From Pseudomonadota bacterium (GTDB lineage Bacteria > Pseudomonadota > Alphaproteobacteria > Sphingomonadales > Sphingomonadaceae), in NCBI GenBank assembly GCA_023391375.1, contig JAEWBB010000024.1:186001-250000 (forward strand): 64,000 nucleotides of DNA, in the 5' to 3' direction. A program made the translations under genes and the position numbers. Each line of letters starts with the position of its first letter. Position 1 is the stretch's first letter. The notes beneath the pieces are model-generated. The model saw only the letters and a list, made by a program, of their open reading frames with translations, was not told where the DNA came from and ran no database searches. Below are positions 8,473-17,601 of this stretch, piece by piece.

Positions 8473-9363
8473 ATGGCGGATACGCGCAGCTTCGACGATC
8501 GCGACGGTTGGATCTGGATGGACGGCAAGCTCGTCCCGTGGCGGGAGGCCAATGTCCACATCCTGACCCACGCGCTGCATTATGCGTCGAGCGTGTTCGA
8601 AGGGCAGCGGGCCTATGGCGGCACCATTTTCCGCCTCCACGATCATAGCGAGCGACTGCGCAAGTCGGCCTCCATCCTCGGCTTCGAACTGCCGTGGACG
8701 GCCGACGAGATCGATGCCGCCTGTGAGGAAGTCCTCAAGGCCAACGGACTGACCGACGCCTACCTCCGCCCGGTCGCCTGGCGCGGGTCGGAGCAGATGG
8801 GCGTCAGCGCCCAGCGGACCAAGCCGCACATGGCGATCGCCGCTTGGGAGTGGGGCAAATATTTCTCGCCGGAAGTCGCCGCCAAGGGTATCCGGCTCGA
8901 TATTTCGCCGTGGCGACGCCCGGCGCCCTACACTGCTCCCGTCCATTCGAAGGCGGCGGGCCTGTACATGATCTGCACCATGGCCAAGCACCATGCGGAG
9001 AACCGCGGTTACAACGACGCGCTGATGATGGACTGGCGCGGCCAAGTGGCCGAAGCGACCGGCGCCAACGCCTTCTTCGTCAAGGACGGCGCGCTCTATA
9101 CGCCGACCCCCGACTGTTTCCTCAACGGCATCACCCGCCAGACCGTGATGGGCCTTGCCGAAAAACGCGGCATCGAGGTCATCGAGAAAGCGATCTGGCC
9201 GGAAGAGCTGGAAGGCTTCGAGCAGATGTTCGTCACCGGCTCCGCTGCCGAAGTCACGTTCGTCCAGTCGGCCGGCCCGTGGAACTTCGAAGTGGGCGAG
9301 ATGTCGAAGCAGCTGGCGCGCGATTACGACGACCTCGTCAACCAGCGCGCCATCAATTACTGA
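8473..9363 (+). CDS. ilvE: Branched-chain amino acid aminotransferase
   Basis: This 296-residue fold-type IV PLP enzyme transfers the amino group between glutamate and the branched-chain 2-oxo acids. The motifs LHYASSVFEGQRAY, the cofactor lysine Lys160 in PVHSKAAG, EATGANAFFV and the phosphate-binding FVTGSAAEV are all present. ATG 8473 follows AAAGGGAAAG. It stands 51 bases after proC. Confidence 0.95.
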   Translation: MADTRSFDDRDGWIWMDGKLVPWREANVHILTHALHYASSVFEGQRAYGGTIFRLHDHSERLRKSASILGFELPWTADEIDAACEEVLKANGLTDAYLRPVAWRGSEQMGVSAQRTKPHMAIAAWEWGKYFSPEVAAKGIRLDISPWRRPAPYTAPVHSKAAGLYMICTMAKHHAENRGYNDALMMDWRGQVAEATGANAFFVKDGALYTPTPDCFLNGITRQTVMGLAEKRGIEVIEKAIWPEELEGFEQMFVTGSAAEVTFVQSAGPWNFEVGEMSKQLARDYDDLVNQRAINY

Positions 9364-9465
9364 CGTTAATCCAATCGGTTGACCGTTCACACTTTCTTTG
9401 CTCTGAGCATGCGAAGAAGGGTGGTTAGCGGCCGGCAGGGGGCTGTCCGCGAACTGTGAGCGGGT

Positions 9466-11850
9466 GTGGCGGACAAGGACCCATCATTCCTTTTGAATGA
9501 CGCACGCGCGCGGACCGATGTCCTGCGCGAACGGGTCCCGCTGCGCCAGATTTTCACCCTTGCCGAGCCCGAGGATTCGCGGTTCCGCGCCGTTCGCAAG
9601 GTCCAGGTCGATAACTTCGTCAAGCTTGTGCCGGCCACCGTGGCGACCCAGCTGCTGGCGGCGCTGGCGGCGGTCGCCAGCTTTCGCGACGTGGTCGATA
9701 GCCTGTGGCTGGGACTGTGGTTCGGGACCGCCATGCTGCTCTGCCTGGCGCGATTCGTCCGGTCCCTGCGTCTCCGATACGACGCCAATTACGCCGCCAG
9801 CCAACCGGCGCGGCTGAAGCATATCGTCGCCATCATCGTCGCGCTGGCCATGCTGTGGCAGGTGCCGGCGCTCTTCTGGTTCGACCAGATGGGGCCGTCG
9901 CAGCAGCTGTTCCTGTGCGTGATGTGCGCCGCGATGCTGAGCGCCGGTCCGGTGACGATGGTCTCCGTGCCCCAGGCCGCGATGGCTTATGTCGGCGTCC
10001 TGTCGGTGACTGCGCTGATCATCCTGATGCGCATGGGCGACCTGTCGATGCTCGGCCTGATGGTGATCTACTCGGGCATGCTGATTTGGGCCGTGATTAC
10101 CAACGCCCGCCACTTCATCGACCACGTCCTCGTCCGGCTGGCGCTAGAGGAACGCGGCGAGATTTACGACCTTCTGCGCGAGTTCGAGTCCGCCGGCTCG
10201 GGCGGGCTGTGGGAGCTCGATTCCAAGATGCGGGTCAAGACGCTGTCGGTCGAGATGGCGCAAAGCCGCAACCAGGACGTTGCCGACCTGATCGGCATTC
10301 CGGTCCGCAAGCTGCTCGATCCCACAGGGCGCGCGTTCGAACTGTCGAGCGGCATGCGCCGGCTGGTCGAAAGCCTGGAGCGTGGCGAAGCGTTCCGCGA
10401 CATTGCCGTGCCGGCGATGATGACGGGGCGCTGGTGGTCGCTGTCCGGCAAGCCGATCACCAACAAAGGCGGCACCATTATTGGATGGCGTGGGCTTGGC
10501 GCCGACATCACCGAACTCCGGATTCACGGCGACGATGCGGTCGCGGCCGCCCGGCGCGACCCGCTGACCGGCCTTGCCAATCGCCTTCTAGTTCGCGAGC
10601 ACCTTGAGGGTGCGCTGATCGAGCACGCCATCCGCGACAGCAATTGCGCGTTGCTGCTGGTTGATCTCGACCGGTTCAAGCTGGTCAACGACACGCTGGG
10701 CCACGCCATCGGCGACCAGCTTCTGGTCGAAGTGGGCAAGCGGCTCGAAACGGCCGTCGGCGATTCGGGCCACGTCGGCCGGCTCGGCGGCGACGAATTC
10801 GCCATCGTCTGGCAGGGGACGGTCGACCGTTCTGCACTGGCGGAAATGGCGATGAACGTCATTGCCGACCTGTCGAAGACTTTCTCGATCGGCGCCGCCT
10901 CCCTGCACATCGGCGCGACCATCGGCATCGCCATCGGCGCGCGCGACGGCAAGCATGAGGGCGAACTGATGCGCGCCGCCGACCTGGCGCTGTACCACGC
11001 CAAGGAAGCCGGACGGGGAAGCTACAGCTTCTTCGAGCCGCAGCTCCTGCAGCGCGCCGAAGACCATCGCCTGCTCGAGAACGACGTCCGCGAGGCGCTG
11101 GCCGGCAACGGGCTGGCGCTCGCCTACCAACCGATCGTCGACGCCAGCAGCGGCGCGGTGGTCGGCCGCGAAGCGCTCCTGCGTTGGCGCCACCCGGTGC
11201 GCGGCGACATTTCGCCCGAACTATTCATTCCGATCATCGAGGACAGCGGACTCATCCACCAGATCGGTGACTGGGTGATCCGCGAAGCGTGCACGGAAGC
11301 CGCCACCTGGACCGACGAGGCGCGGATCGCGGTCAACGTCTCGGCCGCGCAGCTGTCGGGCAAGGGCCTTGCCCGCACCGTCCTGTCTGCGCTCGCCGCC
11401 AGCGGGCTCAAGCCCAGCCGGCTCGAACTCGAGGTCACGGAAAGCGTATTCCTGGGCGACGATACCGAGACGCTGGCCTCGCTCGAGCGGCTCCGCGCAC
11501 TGGGCGTGCGGCTGGTTCTCGACGACTTCGGCAAGGGCTACAGCTCGTTCGGCTACCTGAGCCGCGCCAACTTCGCCAAGATCAAGATCGAGCAGAGCTT
11601 CGTTCGCGGCGCGGCCGGCGGCGCTCGCGACTGCGCGGCGATCGTCCGCGCCATCCTCGCGCTGGCCCGTGGCCTCGGCATCGAAACGACCGCCGAAGGT
11701 GTCGAGACCGAGGACCAGGCCGCCGCGATGCGAAAGCTGGGCGTCGACCAGATGCAGGGTTTCCTGTTCGGCCGTCCCAAGCTGTCGCTGGTCGCTTCTG
11801 ACGAGGCTCGCGGCAAGGACGGCGATTCCAATACCCGCCGTATCGCTTGA
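9466..11850 (+). CDS. Membrane PAS-GGDEF-EAL c-di-GMP signalling protein
   Basis: The protein has 794 residues. About five membrane helices lie in residues 50-215, followed by a PAS-like sensor (about 235-350), a diguanylate cyclase domain with intact GGDEF at 441-445, and a phosphodiesterase domain with EAL at 569-571. Both active sites look conserved (DDFGKGYSSFGYL in the EAL domain), except that the usual KID triplet reads KIE. It could therefore make or degrade c-di-GMP depending on the membrane or PAS signal. GTG 9466 is the upstream-most sensible start. Confidence 0.9.
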   Translation: MADKDPSFLLNDARARTDVLRERVPLRQIFTLAEPEDSRFRAVRKVQVDNFVKLVPATVATQLLAALAAVASFRDVVDSLWLGLWFGTAMLLCLARFVRSLRLRYDANYAASQPARLKHIVAIIVALAMLWQVPALFWFDQMGPSQQLFLCVMCAAMLSAGPVTMVSVPQAAMAYVGVLSVTALIILMRMGDLSMLGLMVIYSGMLIWAVITNARHFIDHVLVRLALEERGEIYDLLREFESAGSGGLWELDSKMRVKTLSVEMAQSRNQDVADLIGIPVRKLLDPTGRAFELSSGMRRLVESLERGEAFRDIAVPAMMTGRWWSLSGKPITNKGGTIIGWRGLGADITELRIHGDDAVAAARRDPLTGLANRLLVREHLEGALIEHAIRDSNCALLLVDLDRFKLVNDTLGHAIGDQLLVEVGKRLETAVGDSGHVGRLGGDEFAIVWQGTVDRSALAEMAMNVIADLSKTFSIGAASLHIGATIGIAIGARDGKHEGELMRAADLALYHAKEAGRGSYSFFEPQLLQRAEDHRLLENDVREALAGNGLALAYQPIVDASSGAVVGREALLRWRHPVRGDISPELFIPIIEDSGLIHQIGDWVIREACTEAATWTDEARIAVNVSAAQLSGKGLARTVLSALAASGLKPSRLELEVTESVFLGDDTETLASLERLRALGVRLVLDDFGKGYSSFGYLSRANFAKIKIEQSFVRGAAGGARDCAAIVRAILALARGLGIETTAEGVETEDQAAAMRKLGVDQMQGFLFGRPKLSLVASDEARGKDGDSNTRRIA

Positions 11851-11855
11851 CCCCC

Positions 11856-11883
11856 TTTTCAGGCCAGCGCGAGCAGCTATAAG
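11856..11883 (+). promoter_or_regulatory. Possible promoter of tRNA-Gln
   Basis: TTTTCA (11856-11861) and TATAAG (11878-11883), 16 bases apart, lie 22 bases before the mature tRNA. The match to sigma-70 consensus is moderate and the position is right for a short tRNA leader. Confidence 0.4.
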
Positions 11884-11905
11884 CGCGCCCTCATCACCAC
11901 CCTGC

Positions 11906-11980
11906 TGGGGCGTCGCCAAGTGGTAAGGCACCGGTTTTTGGTACCGGCATTCGCAGGTTCGAATCCTGCCGCCCCAGCCA
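11906..11980 (+). tRNA. tRNA-Gln (anticodon UUG)
   Basis: A complete cloverleaf can be folded. The acceptor arms are TGGGGCG and CGCCCCA. The anticodon stem CCGGT/ACCGG encloses loop TTTTGGT with anticodon TTG at 11938-11940. The T arm contains GGTTCGAATCC. The CCA end is encoded at 11978-11980. It reads CAA, and CAG by wobble. It lies between a convergent regA gene and the upstream GGDEF-EAL gene. Confidence 0.97.
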
Positions 11981-11984
11981 GTGA

Positions 11985-12518
11985 TCACTTCACCGGCGGA
12001 TTTTTCTGGAGCTTTCGGGCCAGGGTCCGGCGGTGCATGCCGAGGCGGCGGGCGGTTTCGGAGATGTTGAAGCCGGTCGCGGCCAGGGTTTCGTTGATCC
12101 GCTCCCATTCCCAGGTCTTGATGCTGGCGGGCCGGCCATCGACCGGCATGTCCGCATCGCCCGCTTCCCGGCCGAATGCCGCTTCGATCTCGTCGGTGTT
12201 GCACGGCTTGGGAAGGTAATGCGCCGCGCCCAGCTTGATCGCCTCGACCGCGGTAGCGATGCTGGCGTAGCCGGTGAGAACGACGATCCGGGCATCCGGG
12301 CTCGCTTCGACGATCCGGGGAATGCACGGCAGGCCCGAACCCGTCCCGAGCTTCAGGTCGACGACGGCGAACTCGGGGCGGACGTTCTCCAGCAACGCAT
12401 CAAGCGCCGCCCGGTCATGCGCGATGTGCACGGTGTAGCCGCGCCGTTCGAACGAGCGGGCGAGGGTCCGGGCGAAGGCGGCGTCGTCCTCGACCAATAT
12501 CAGCGTCCTGCCGGTCAT
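11985..12518 (-). CDS. regA: Redox response regulator RegA/ActR/PrrA family
   Basis: This 177-residue response regulator has a receiver domain (acidic pocket Glu10-Asp11-Asp12, phospho-acceptor Asp54 in VVDLKLG, Lys in YLPKP) joined by a short proline-containing linker to a Fis-type helix-turn-helix (NISETARRLGMHRRTLARKL). This small architecture is diagnostic of RegA/PrrA/ActR, which control respiration, carbon and nitrogen genes with oxygen. The ATG overlaps the regB stop by four bases. The RegB kinase and a terminal oxidase operon lie upstream, so the pair is well placed to adjust oxidase expression to redox state. Confidence 0.92.
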   Translation of the reverse strand: MTGRTLILVEDDAAFARTLARSFERRGYTVHIAHDRAALDALLENVRPEFAVVDLKLGTGSGLPCIPRIVEASPDARIVVLTGYASIATAVEAIKLGAAHYLPKPCNTDEIEAAFGREAGDADMPVDGRPASIKTWEWERINETLAATGFNISETARRLGMHRRTLARKLQKNPPVK

Positions 12519-13816
12519 TCGCCGCCGCCCCCGGCGACCAGCGGCAGCTCGACGGTCACCGCCGCGCCTCCGCCATCGCGGTTGGCGACGTGGAGCCGGC
12601 CGCCGAGCTGGCGCGCGACATTGGCGGCGAGGAACAGGCCGAGCCCGTGCCCCGGTCCCTTGGTGGACTGGTAAAGCTGTCCCGCGCGGCCCAGCCGAAC
12701 TTCATCGAACCCCGGGCCACGGTCCAGCACCGTGAAACGGACGCGGTCGGCTTCGACGGTGCCGTCAAGCGTGACCTCGCCATCCGACGCCTCGGCGGCA
12801 TTCTCGAGCAAGCTCCAGAGGGCTTGCCGAAGCGCAGGCTCCGACGCGATCCGCGCGTTGCCCAAGGGCGCCGAATGCCATTCGAACGGCGCGGCCGGGT
12901 GCTGGCCTGTCCAGCGCTCGGCAATCGCGTCGAGGACGGCCCGCGCGGGTTCGGATGTCATCGCTTCGCCGCGCGCCTGGCCGGCGGAATGGAGGATGTT
13001 CGACACGATCGCCTTGCAGCGCTCGATCTCGGCCTTGGCTTCCGCCACCTCCTGCCGCATCGCAGGGTCGGCGGCGAATGCGGGCAGCCTCTCCCAATCG
13101 GCGACCAAAACCGACAGGGTCGACAGCGGCGTGCCCAATTCGTGCGCCGCGCCGCTGGCGAACAGGCCCATCCGGACGATCCCTTCCTCTTCGGCCGTGC
13201 GCTGCGCGAGTTCGGCCGCATAGGCGTCGCGGGCGCGCAGGTTGCGGCTGATGCGCGTGATGAACATGACCAGCAGCACGGCGACCATCGCGAAGGCCAG
13301 CCAGCGGCCGAGGGTCAGCAGGTCGAACGGGGCGCCCGGCCCGTCTGCCGGCAGGCGCAGGGGAAGGTGGCGCAGGCCGAGGAAGGCGGTGAAGGCGCAG
13401 GCGACAAGGGCCATGAGGCCGGCCGTCAGCGGCGGCAACAGGATCGCGCCGAGCACCACCTGAAGCAGGTAGAGCGAAATGAACGGGTTGGCCGCGCCGC
13501 CGCTGAAGTACAGCTGGGCGGTCAGCGCCGCCATGTCGAGCAGCAGCGCGACCGAAAGCTCGCCCGGGACCATGATCCGCCGCAGCGTGAGCGCGAACAG
13601 CAAGTTGGCGAGCGCCAGCAGCGCGATCACCGCCAGCATCGGCACCATCGGCAGCGCCACATCGAGTCCGTAATGCGCGACGAGGATGGCGAGCAACTGG
13701 CCGACGACCGCGATCCAGCGCAATTGGACGAGCTGCCGCATGTTCTCGGCAGCGGCGGCCTGCGGCGATCGGCCGGCCAGGGGCTTGAGGGTCAAGGCGA
13801 GCAACTGGCGGTCCAT
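12515..13816 (-). CDS. regB: Redox-sensing histidine kinase RegB/ActS/PrrB family
   Basis: The kinase has about 433 residues, with six N-terminal membrane helices. The fully conserved quinone-sensing heptad GGAANPF (residues 106-112) is present. The phosphorylated His225 sits in the RegB-type H-box GAAHELGTPLS, and a cysteine at residue 267 (ERCKA) corresponds in position to the redox-active cysteine of Rhodobacter RegB. The C-terminal ATPase domain has the DRGPGFD and GLGLFLA boxes. ATG 13816 overlaps the SURF1 stop (TGATG); a GTG directly before it is an alternative. It phosphorylates RegA, encoded next. Confidence 0.93.
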   Translation of the reverse strand: MDRQLLALTLKPLAGRSPQAAAAENMRQLVQLRWIAVVGQLLAILVAHYGLDVALPMVPMLAVIALLALANLLFALTLRRIMVPGELSVALLLDMAALTAQLYFSGGAANPFISLYLLQVVLGAILLPPLTAGLMALVACAFTAFLGLRHLPLRLPADGPGAPFDLLTLGRWLAFAMVAVLLVMFITRISRNLRARDAYAAELAQRTAEEEGIVRMGLFASGAAHELGTPLSTLSVLVADWERLPAFAADPAMRQEVAEAKAEIERCKAIVSNILHSAGQARGEAMTSEPARAVLDAIAERWTGQHPAAPFEWHSAPLGNARIASEPALRQALWSLLENAAEASDGEVTLDGTVEADRVRFTVLDRGPGFDEVRLGRAGQLYQSTKGPGHGLGLFLAANVARQLGGRLHVANRDGGGAAVTVELPLVAGGGGE

Positions 13817-14511
13817 CACGACCGTTCCTGCGCGCCGCGAAGGACGATGACCAGCCCGCCAAGCGAAAGCAGCGAAAGCGCGAACCAGGTCAATGCGTAG
13901 GACAGGTGCGCGTTGCGGAAGGTGACGACCGTCATGCCGCCGACCGGCAAGCCGCCGGCGTTGGACGTGGAATCAGCGTCGATGAAGTAAGGTGCGACCG
14001 TTCCAAGCCCGCGCGCCCGGGCGATGGCGGCGACGTCGCGGGAGAACCAGCGGTTCTCGGCCGGCCGGTTGGGCCGCAGCACGCGCCCGTCTGGTTCGGT
14101 CAGGCGGAGCAACCCCCGCACGGTCACCGGCCCGTCGGGACGCGCGACCTTGACCTGCCCCTTGGGCACGAACCCGCGATTGACGAGGATGGTGCCGTGC
14201 GCGGTGACGAGCGGCGTCATCAGCCAGTCGCCAGCGCCGCGCTCGGTCAGCGCATCGACCCGCGTTTCGCGGTCGTGGCGAAAGCGGCCGCTGGCTTCGA
14301 CCCGTCGATATTCGTTGGCGGCGCCGTCGAAGGAAGGCCAGGCGACGGGTGCCGGCACAGGCGCGGCGTGAATCCGGCTGTCGACCCTGGCGATCAGGTC
14401 GAGCTTCCAGGCGCGGCGCTCGACCTGCCAGGCGCCCAGCGCGGCGAACAGGAGGGCAAGTGCGCCGCACAGGGCGGCCAGGGCGAGGCGCTTGGTCGGT
14501 CGCGCCGTCAC
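13816..14511 (-). CDS. SURF1-family oxidase assembly protein
   Basis: This 231-residue protein has two membrane helices flanking a periplasmic domain. It shows the SURF1 signature LGAWQVERRAWK after helix 1 and NRGFVPKG in the centre. SURF1 proteins help insert heme into heme-copper oxidases. GTG 14511 overlaps the cyoD stop as GTGA, so this copy is translationally coupled to the bo-type quinol oxidase genes. A role in assembling the Cyo enzyme is inferred from that position. Confidence 0.9.
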   Translation of the reverse strand: MTARPTKRLALAALCGALALLFAALGAWQVERRAWKLDLIARVDSRIHAAPVPAPVAWPSFDGAANEYRRVEASGRFRHDRETRVDALTERGAGDWLMTPLVTAHGTILVNRGFVPKGQVKVARPDGPVTVRGLLRLTEPDGRVLRPNRPAENRWFSRDVAAIARARGLGTVAPYFIDADSTSNAGGLPVGGMTVVTFRNAHLSYALTWFALSLLSLGGLVIVLRGAQERS

Positions 14512-14894
14512 GGCACGTTGCTGGGTTCGCCCACCATCATCCCCGGCATCATGTTCGAATTGAGATGGTACATGATCCACAGCGACCCAGCGATCGTGAT
14601 CAGCAGGATGACGCCGGTGAAGATATAGGCGATCATCGACCAGCCGCCCTCGGCCTGCGTGTTGACGTGCAGGAAGCAGGTCGTGTGGACGAGGATCTGC
14701 AGCACGGCGAAGATGATAACCGCGACCGCCGTCGAGCCGGCGCTGGGCAAGGCGTTGGTCATCACCAGCCAGAACGGGATCGCGGTCAGCACGGCGGACA
14801 TGCCGAACCCGACCAGGTAGCTCTTCTTCGAGCCATGCCCTTCCATCTCGTGGACGGGCGCCGCAGTGTCGTGAGGAACGGGTGAAGCGCTCAT
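14508..14894 (-). CDS. cyoD: Cytochrome bo-type quinol oxidase subunit IV
   Basis: This 128-residue protein has three membrane helices. The soluble N-terminus includes a GSKKSYLVGFGMSAVLTAIP start, and the helices carry the subunit IV pattern with HTTCFLH. The C-terminal tail is methionine-rich (NSNMMPGMMVG). It is needed for assembly of the quinol oxidase. ATG 14894 overlaps the cyoC stop (ATGA). Confidence 0.92.
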   Translation of the reverse strand: MSASPVPHDTAAPVHEMEGHGSKKSYLVGFGMSAVLTAIPFWLVMTNALPSAGSTAVAVIIFAVLQILVHTTCFLHVNTQAEGGWSMIAYIFTGVILLITIAGSLWIMYHLNSNMMPGMMVGEPSNVP

Positions 14895-15574
14895 CGCAGC
14901 ATTCCCAGCAGGTAGACGAAGGTGAAGACGCCGATCCAGACGACGTCGAGGAAGTGCCAGAACATGCTGAGGCACAGCAGCCGGCGGCGGTTTTCGGGGA
15001 TCAGGCCCTTCTTCTGGACCTGGACCAGCATCGTCCCGATCCAAAGGATGCCGAAGGTGACGTGCAGGCCGTGCGTCGATACCAGGGTGAAGAACGCGGA
15101 CAGGAAGCCGCTGCGCTGCGGCGTCGCGCCCTCTGCGATCAACTTGCCGAACTCGAACAGCTCGATGCCGACGAAGCTCATCCCGAGGAGGCCGGTCACT
15201 GCCAGCCAGCCCTGGGTGCGCTTTACTGCGCCCTCGTCCATCGCCAACATCGCAAAGCCGTAGGTGATCGACGACACCAGCAGGATCGCGGTGTTGAGCG
15301 CGACCAGCGGCAGCTCGAAAATCTCACGCGGGGTAGGCCCGCCGGCATAGCTCGTGCCGAGCACGCCGAACGTCGCGAACAGCGCCGCGAAGATCAGCGC
15401 GTCGCTCATCAGGTAGATCCAGAACCCGAGCAGCGTCGCGCTGCCGGGGCCGTGGCCATGGTCGTCCTCGAGCTGGTAGAACGTGGTCGCCGGGATCGCT
15501 TTCGCGACCGCCTTCTTGCGGGCGCGGGGCTTGGCCGGGGCCTTCGTGGCCTTGGGAGTGGGCTTGGTCGCCAT
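14891..15574 (-). CDS. cyoC: Cytochrome bo-type quinol oxidase subunit III
   Basis: This 227-residue protein has five membrane helices and subunit III motifs, including GFWIYLMSDALIFAALFA and FTLVSTHGLHVTFGILW. An unusual Lys/Ala/Pro-rich N-terminal leader of about 30 residues precedes the conserved part. It lies four bases downstream of cyoB and is part of the same operon. Confidence 0.94.
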   Translation of the reverse strand: MATKPTPKATKAPAKPRARKKAVAKAIPATTFYQLEDDHGHGPGSATLLGFWIYLMSDALIFAALFATFGVLGTSYAGGPTPREIFELPLVALNTAILLVSSITYGFAMLAMDEGAVKRTQGWLAVTGLLGMSFVGIELFEFGKLIAEGATPQRSGFLSAFFTLVSTHGLHVTFGILWIGTMLVQVQKKGLIPENRRRLLCLSMFWHFLDVVWIGVFTFVYLLGMLR

Positions 15575-15577
15575 CGA

Positions 15578-17578
15578 TCAGGCCTCCGCCGCCAGGAGGC
15601 GGGTGCGCTCGCCCTCGTTGTCCGTCACCTCGGCGGCCGGGATGTGATAGTCGCGGTCGTAGTTGAAGCTGTGGCCGATCGCGACGACGAATAGGCCCAC
15701 GAAGGCCAGCGCTGCCAGCCACCAGATGTACCAGATCATCGCAAAGCCGAGCACCGCGGCGAGGCCCGCAAGGATGACGCCGGTGCCCGTATTGCGGGGC
15801 ATATGGATCGGTATGAAGCCGTTCGTAGGACGCTTCGCACCACGCGCCTTCATGTCGTACCACGCGTCAAGGTCGTGGACGACCGGCGTGAAGGCGAAGT
15901 TGTAGGCTGGCGGCGGCGACGACGTCGACCATTCGAGGGTGCGGCCGTTCCATGGGTCGCCGGTCGTGTCCTTCAACCTGTCGCGGTTCTTGATGCTGAC
16001 CGCGATCTGGATGACGAACGCCAGGATGCCGACGAGGATGATCAACGCGCCGATCCCGGCGATGATGAACCAGATCTGCAAGCTTGGATCGTCGAAGTGG
16101 CGGACGCGGCGCGTGGTGCCCATCAGGCCGACGATGTAGATGGGCGTCCAGGCGACCCAGTAACCGATGACCCAGCCCCAGAAGCTGATCCGGCCCCAGA
16201 ATTCGTCGAGCTTGAAGCCGAACGCCTTAGGGAACCAGTAGGTCATCCCGGCGAACAGGCCGAACACCACGCCGCCGATGATCACGTTGTGGAAATGGGC
16301 GACGAGGAACAGCGAGTTGTGCAGCACGAAGTCCGCGGGCGGGACGGCCAGCAGAACGCCGGTCATGCCGCCGACAACGAACGTGATCATGAAGGCGACG
16401 ACCCACATCATCGGCAATTCGTAGCGGATCTGGCCGCGGTACATTGTGAACAGCCAGTTGAAGATCTTCGCGCCCGTCGGAATGGAAATGACCATCGTCG
16501 CGATGCCGAAGAAGCTGTTGACCGAGGCCCCCGACCCCATGGTGAAGAAGTGATGGAGCCAGACCAGGTAGCTGAGGATGGTGATGACGACCGTGGCGTA
16601 GACCATCGACGAATAGCCGAACAGCCGCTTGCCCGAGAAAGTCGACGTGATTTCGGAATAGATTCCGAACACCGGCAGGACGAGCACATAGACCTCGGGA
16701 TGGCCCCACAGCCACACCAGGTTCCAGTACATCATCGGATTGCCGCCAAGGTCGTTGGTGAAGAAATTGGTGCCGACATACCGATCCAGCATGAGCATCG
16801 CGAACGCGCCGGTCAGCGCCGGGAAGATCGCGATCGCCAGCACCTGGCTGCACAGCGCGGTCCAGGTGAACACGGGCATCTTCATCATCGACATGCCCGG
16901 CGCACGCATCTTGAGAACCGTGGTGACCACGTTGATCGCGGACAAGGTCGTGCCCACACCCGCGATTTGCAGCGCCCAGAGATAATAGTCGGGCCCGGTC
17001 CCGGGGCTGTTCTGGAGGTTGGCGACAGGAACATAGTTGAGCCAGCCGGCGGTCGAGAATTCGCCGACGAAGAGGCTGATCATGACAAGGCCCGCCCCGG
17101 CGGCGGTCAGCCAGAAACTGAGCGAATTGAGATAGGGGAATGCGACGTCACGCGCCCCGATCTGTAACGGCATGACGAAATTGATCACACCGCTGACCAA
17201 GGGGATCGCGACGAAGAAGATCATGATCGTCCCGTGCGCGGTGAAAATCTGGTCGTAGTGGTGGGCGTTGAGATAGCCCTCGTTCCCGCCGAACGCCATC
17301 GCCTGCTGGAGGCGCATCATGAGCGCGTCGGCGAAACCTCGTAGCAGCATGATGATGCCGAGAATCATGTACATGATCCCGATCTTCTTATGGTCGACGG
17401 TCGTGAACCATTCGCGCCACAGCCAGCCCCACAACCGGTACTTGGTGACGGCGGCGAGGATGCCCGCGCCGAGCAGGACGACGACCGCGAAGGTGACGAG
17501 CAGGATCGGCTCGTGGACCGGGAAGCTTTCCCAGGTCAGGCGTCCGAAGATGATCTTGCTGAGCGGCTGGTCGAACAC
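15578..17578 (-). CDS. cyoB: Cytochrome bo-type quinol oxidase subunit I
   Basis: This 666-residue catalytic subunit matches CyoB in length, with about 15 membrane helices. Heme and copper ligands are visible in [32 protein letters not shown] and [17 protein letters not shown]. It oxidises ubiquinol, reduces oxygen to water and pumps protons. It lies 23 bases downstream of cyoA. The paired subunit II lacks a CuA site, which supports a quinol rather than a cytochrome c oxidase. Confidence 0.97.
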   Translation of the reverse strand: MFDQPLSKIIFGRLTWESFPVHEPILLVTFAVVVLLGAGILAAVTKYRLWGWLWREWFTTVDHKKIGIMYMILGIIMLLRGFADALMMRLQQAMAFGGNEGYLNAHHYDQIFTAHGTIMIFFVAIPLVSGVINFVMPLQIGARDVAFPYLNSLSFWLTAAGAGLVMISLFVGEFSTAGWLNYVPVANLQNSPGTGPDYYLWALQIAGVGTTLSAINVVTTVLKMRAPGMSMMKMPVFTWTALCSQVLAIAIFPALTGAFAMLMLDRYVGTNFFTNDLGGNPMMYWNLVWLWGHPEVYVLVLPVFGIYSEITSTFSGKRLFGYSSMVYATVVITILSYLVWLHHFFTMGSGASVNSFFGIATMVISIPTGAKIFNWLFTMYRGQIRYELPMMWVVAFMITFVVGGMTGVLLAVPPADFVLHNSLFLVAHFHNVIIGGVVFGLFAGMTYWFPKAFGFKLDEFWGRISFWGWVIGYWVAWTPIYIVGLMGTTRRVRHFDDPSLQIWFIIAGIGALIILVGILAFVIQIAVSIKNRDRLKDTTGDPWNGRTLEWSTSSPPPAYNFAFTPVVHDLDAWYDMKARGAKRPTNGFIPIHMPRNTGTGVILAGLAAVLGFAMIWYIWWLAALAFVGLFVVAIGHSFNYDRDYHIPAAEVTDNEGERTRLLAAEA

Positions 17579-17601
17579 GTCTGGGTCAGCTCCGGAAAAA
17601 T

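Noticed and set aside
9364..9465. Promoter or regulatory RNA in the gap between ilvE and the GGDEF-EAL gene.
   Set aside because: A TTGACC element occurs, but no convincing -10 box or stable fold accompanies it.
15803..17167. A plus-strand open frame opposite cyoB.
   Set aside because: The product is dominated by Arg, Asp, His and Glu, as expected of a shadow of a membrane protein gene.
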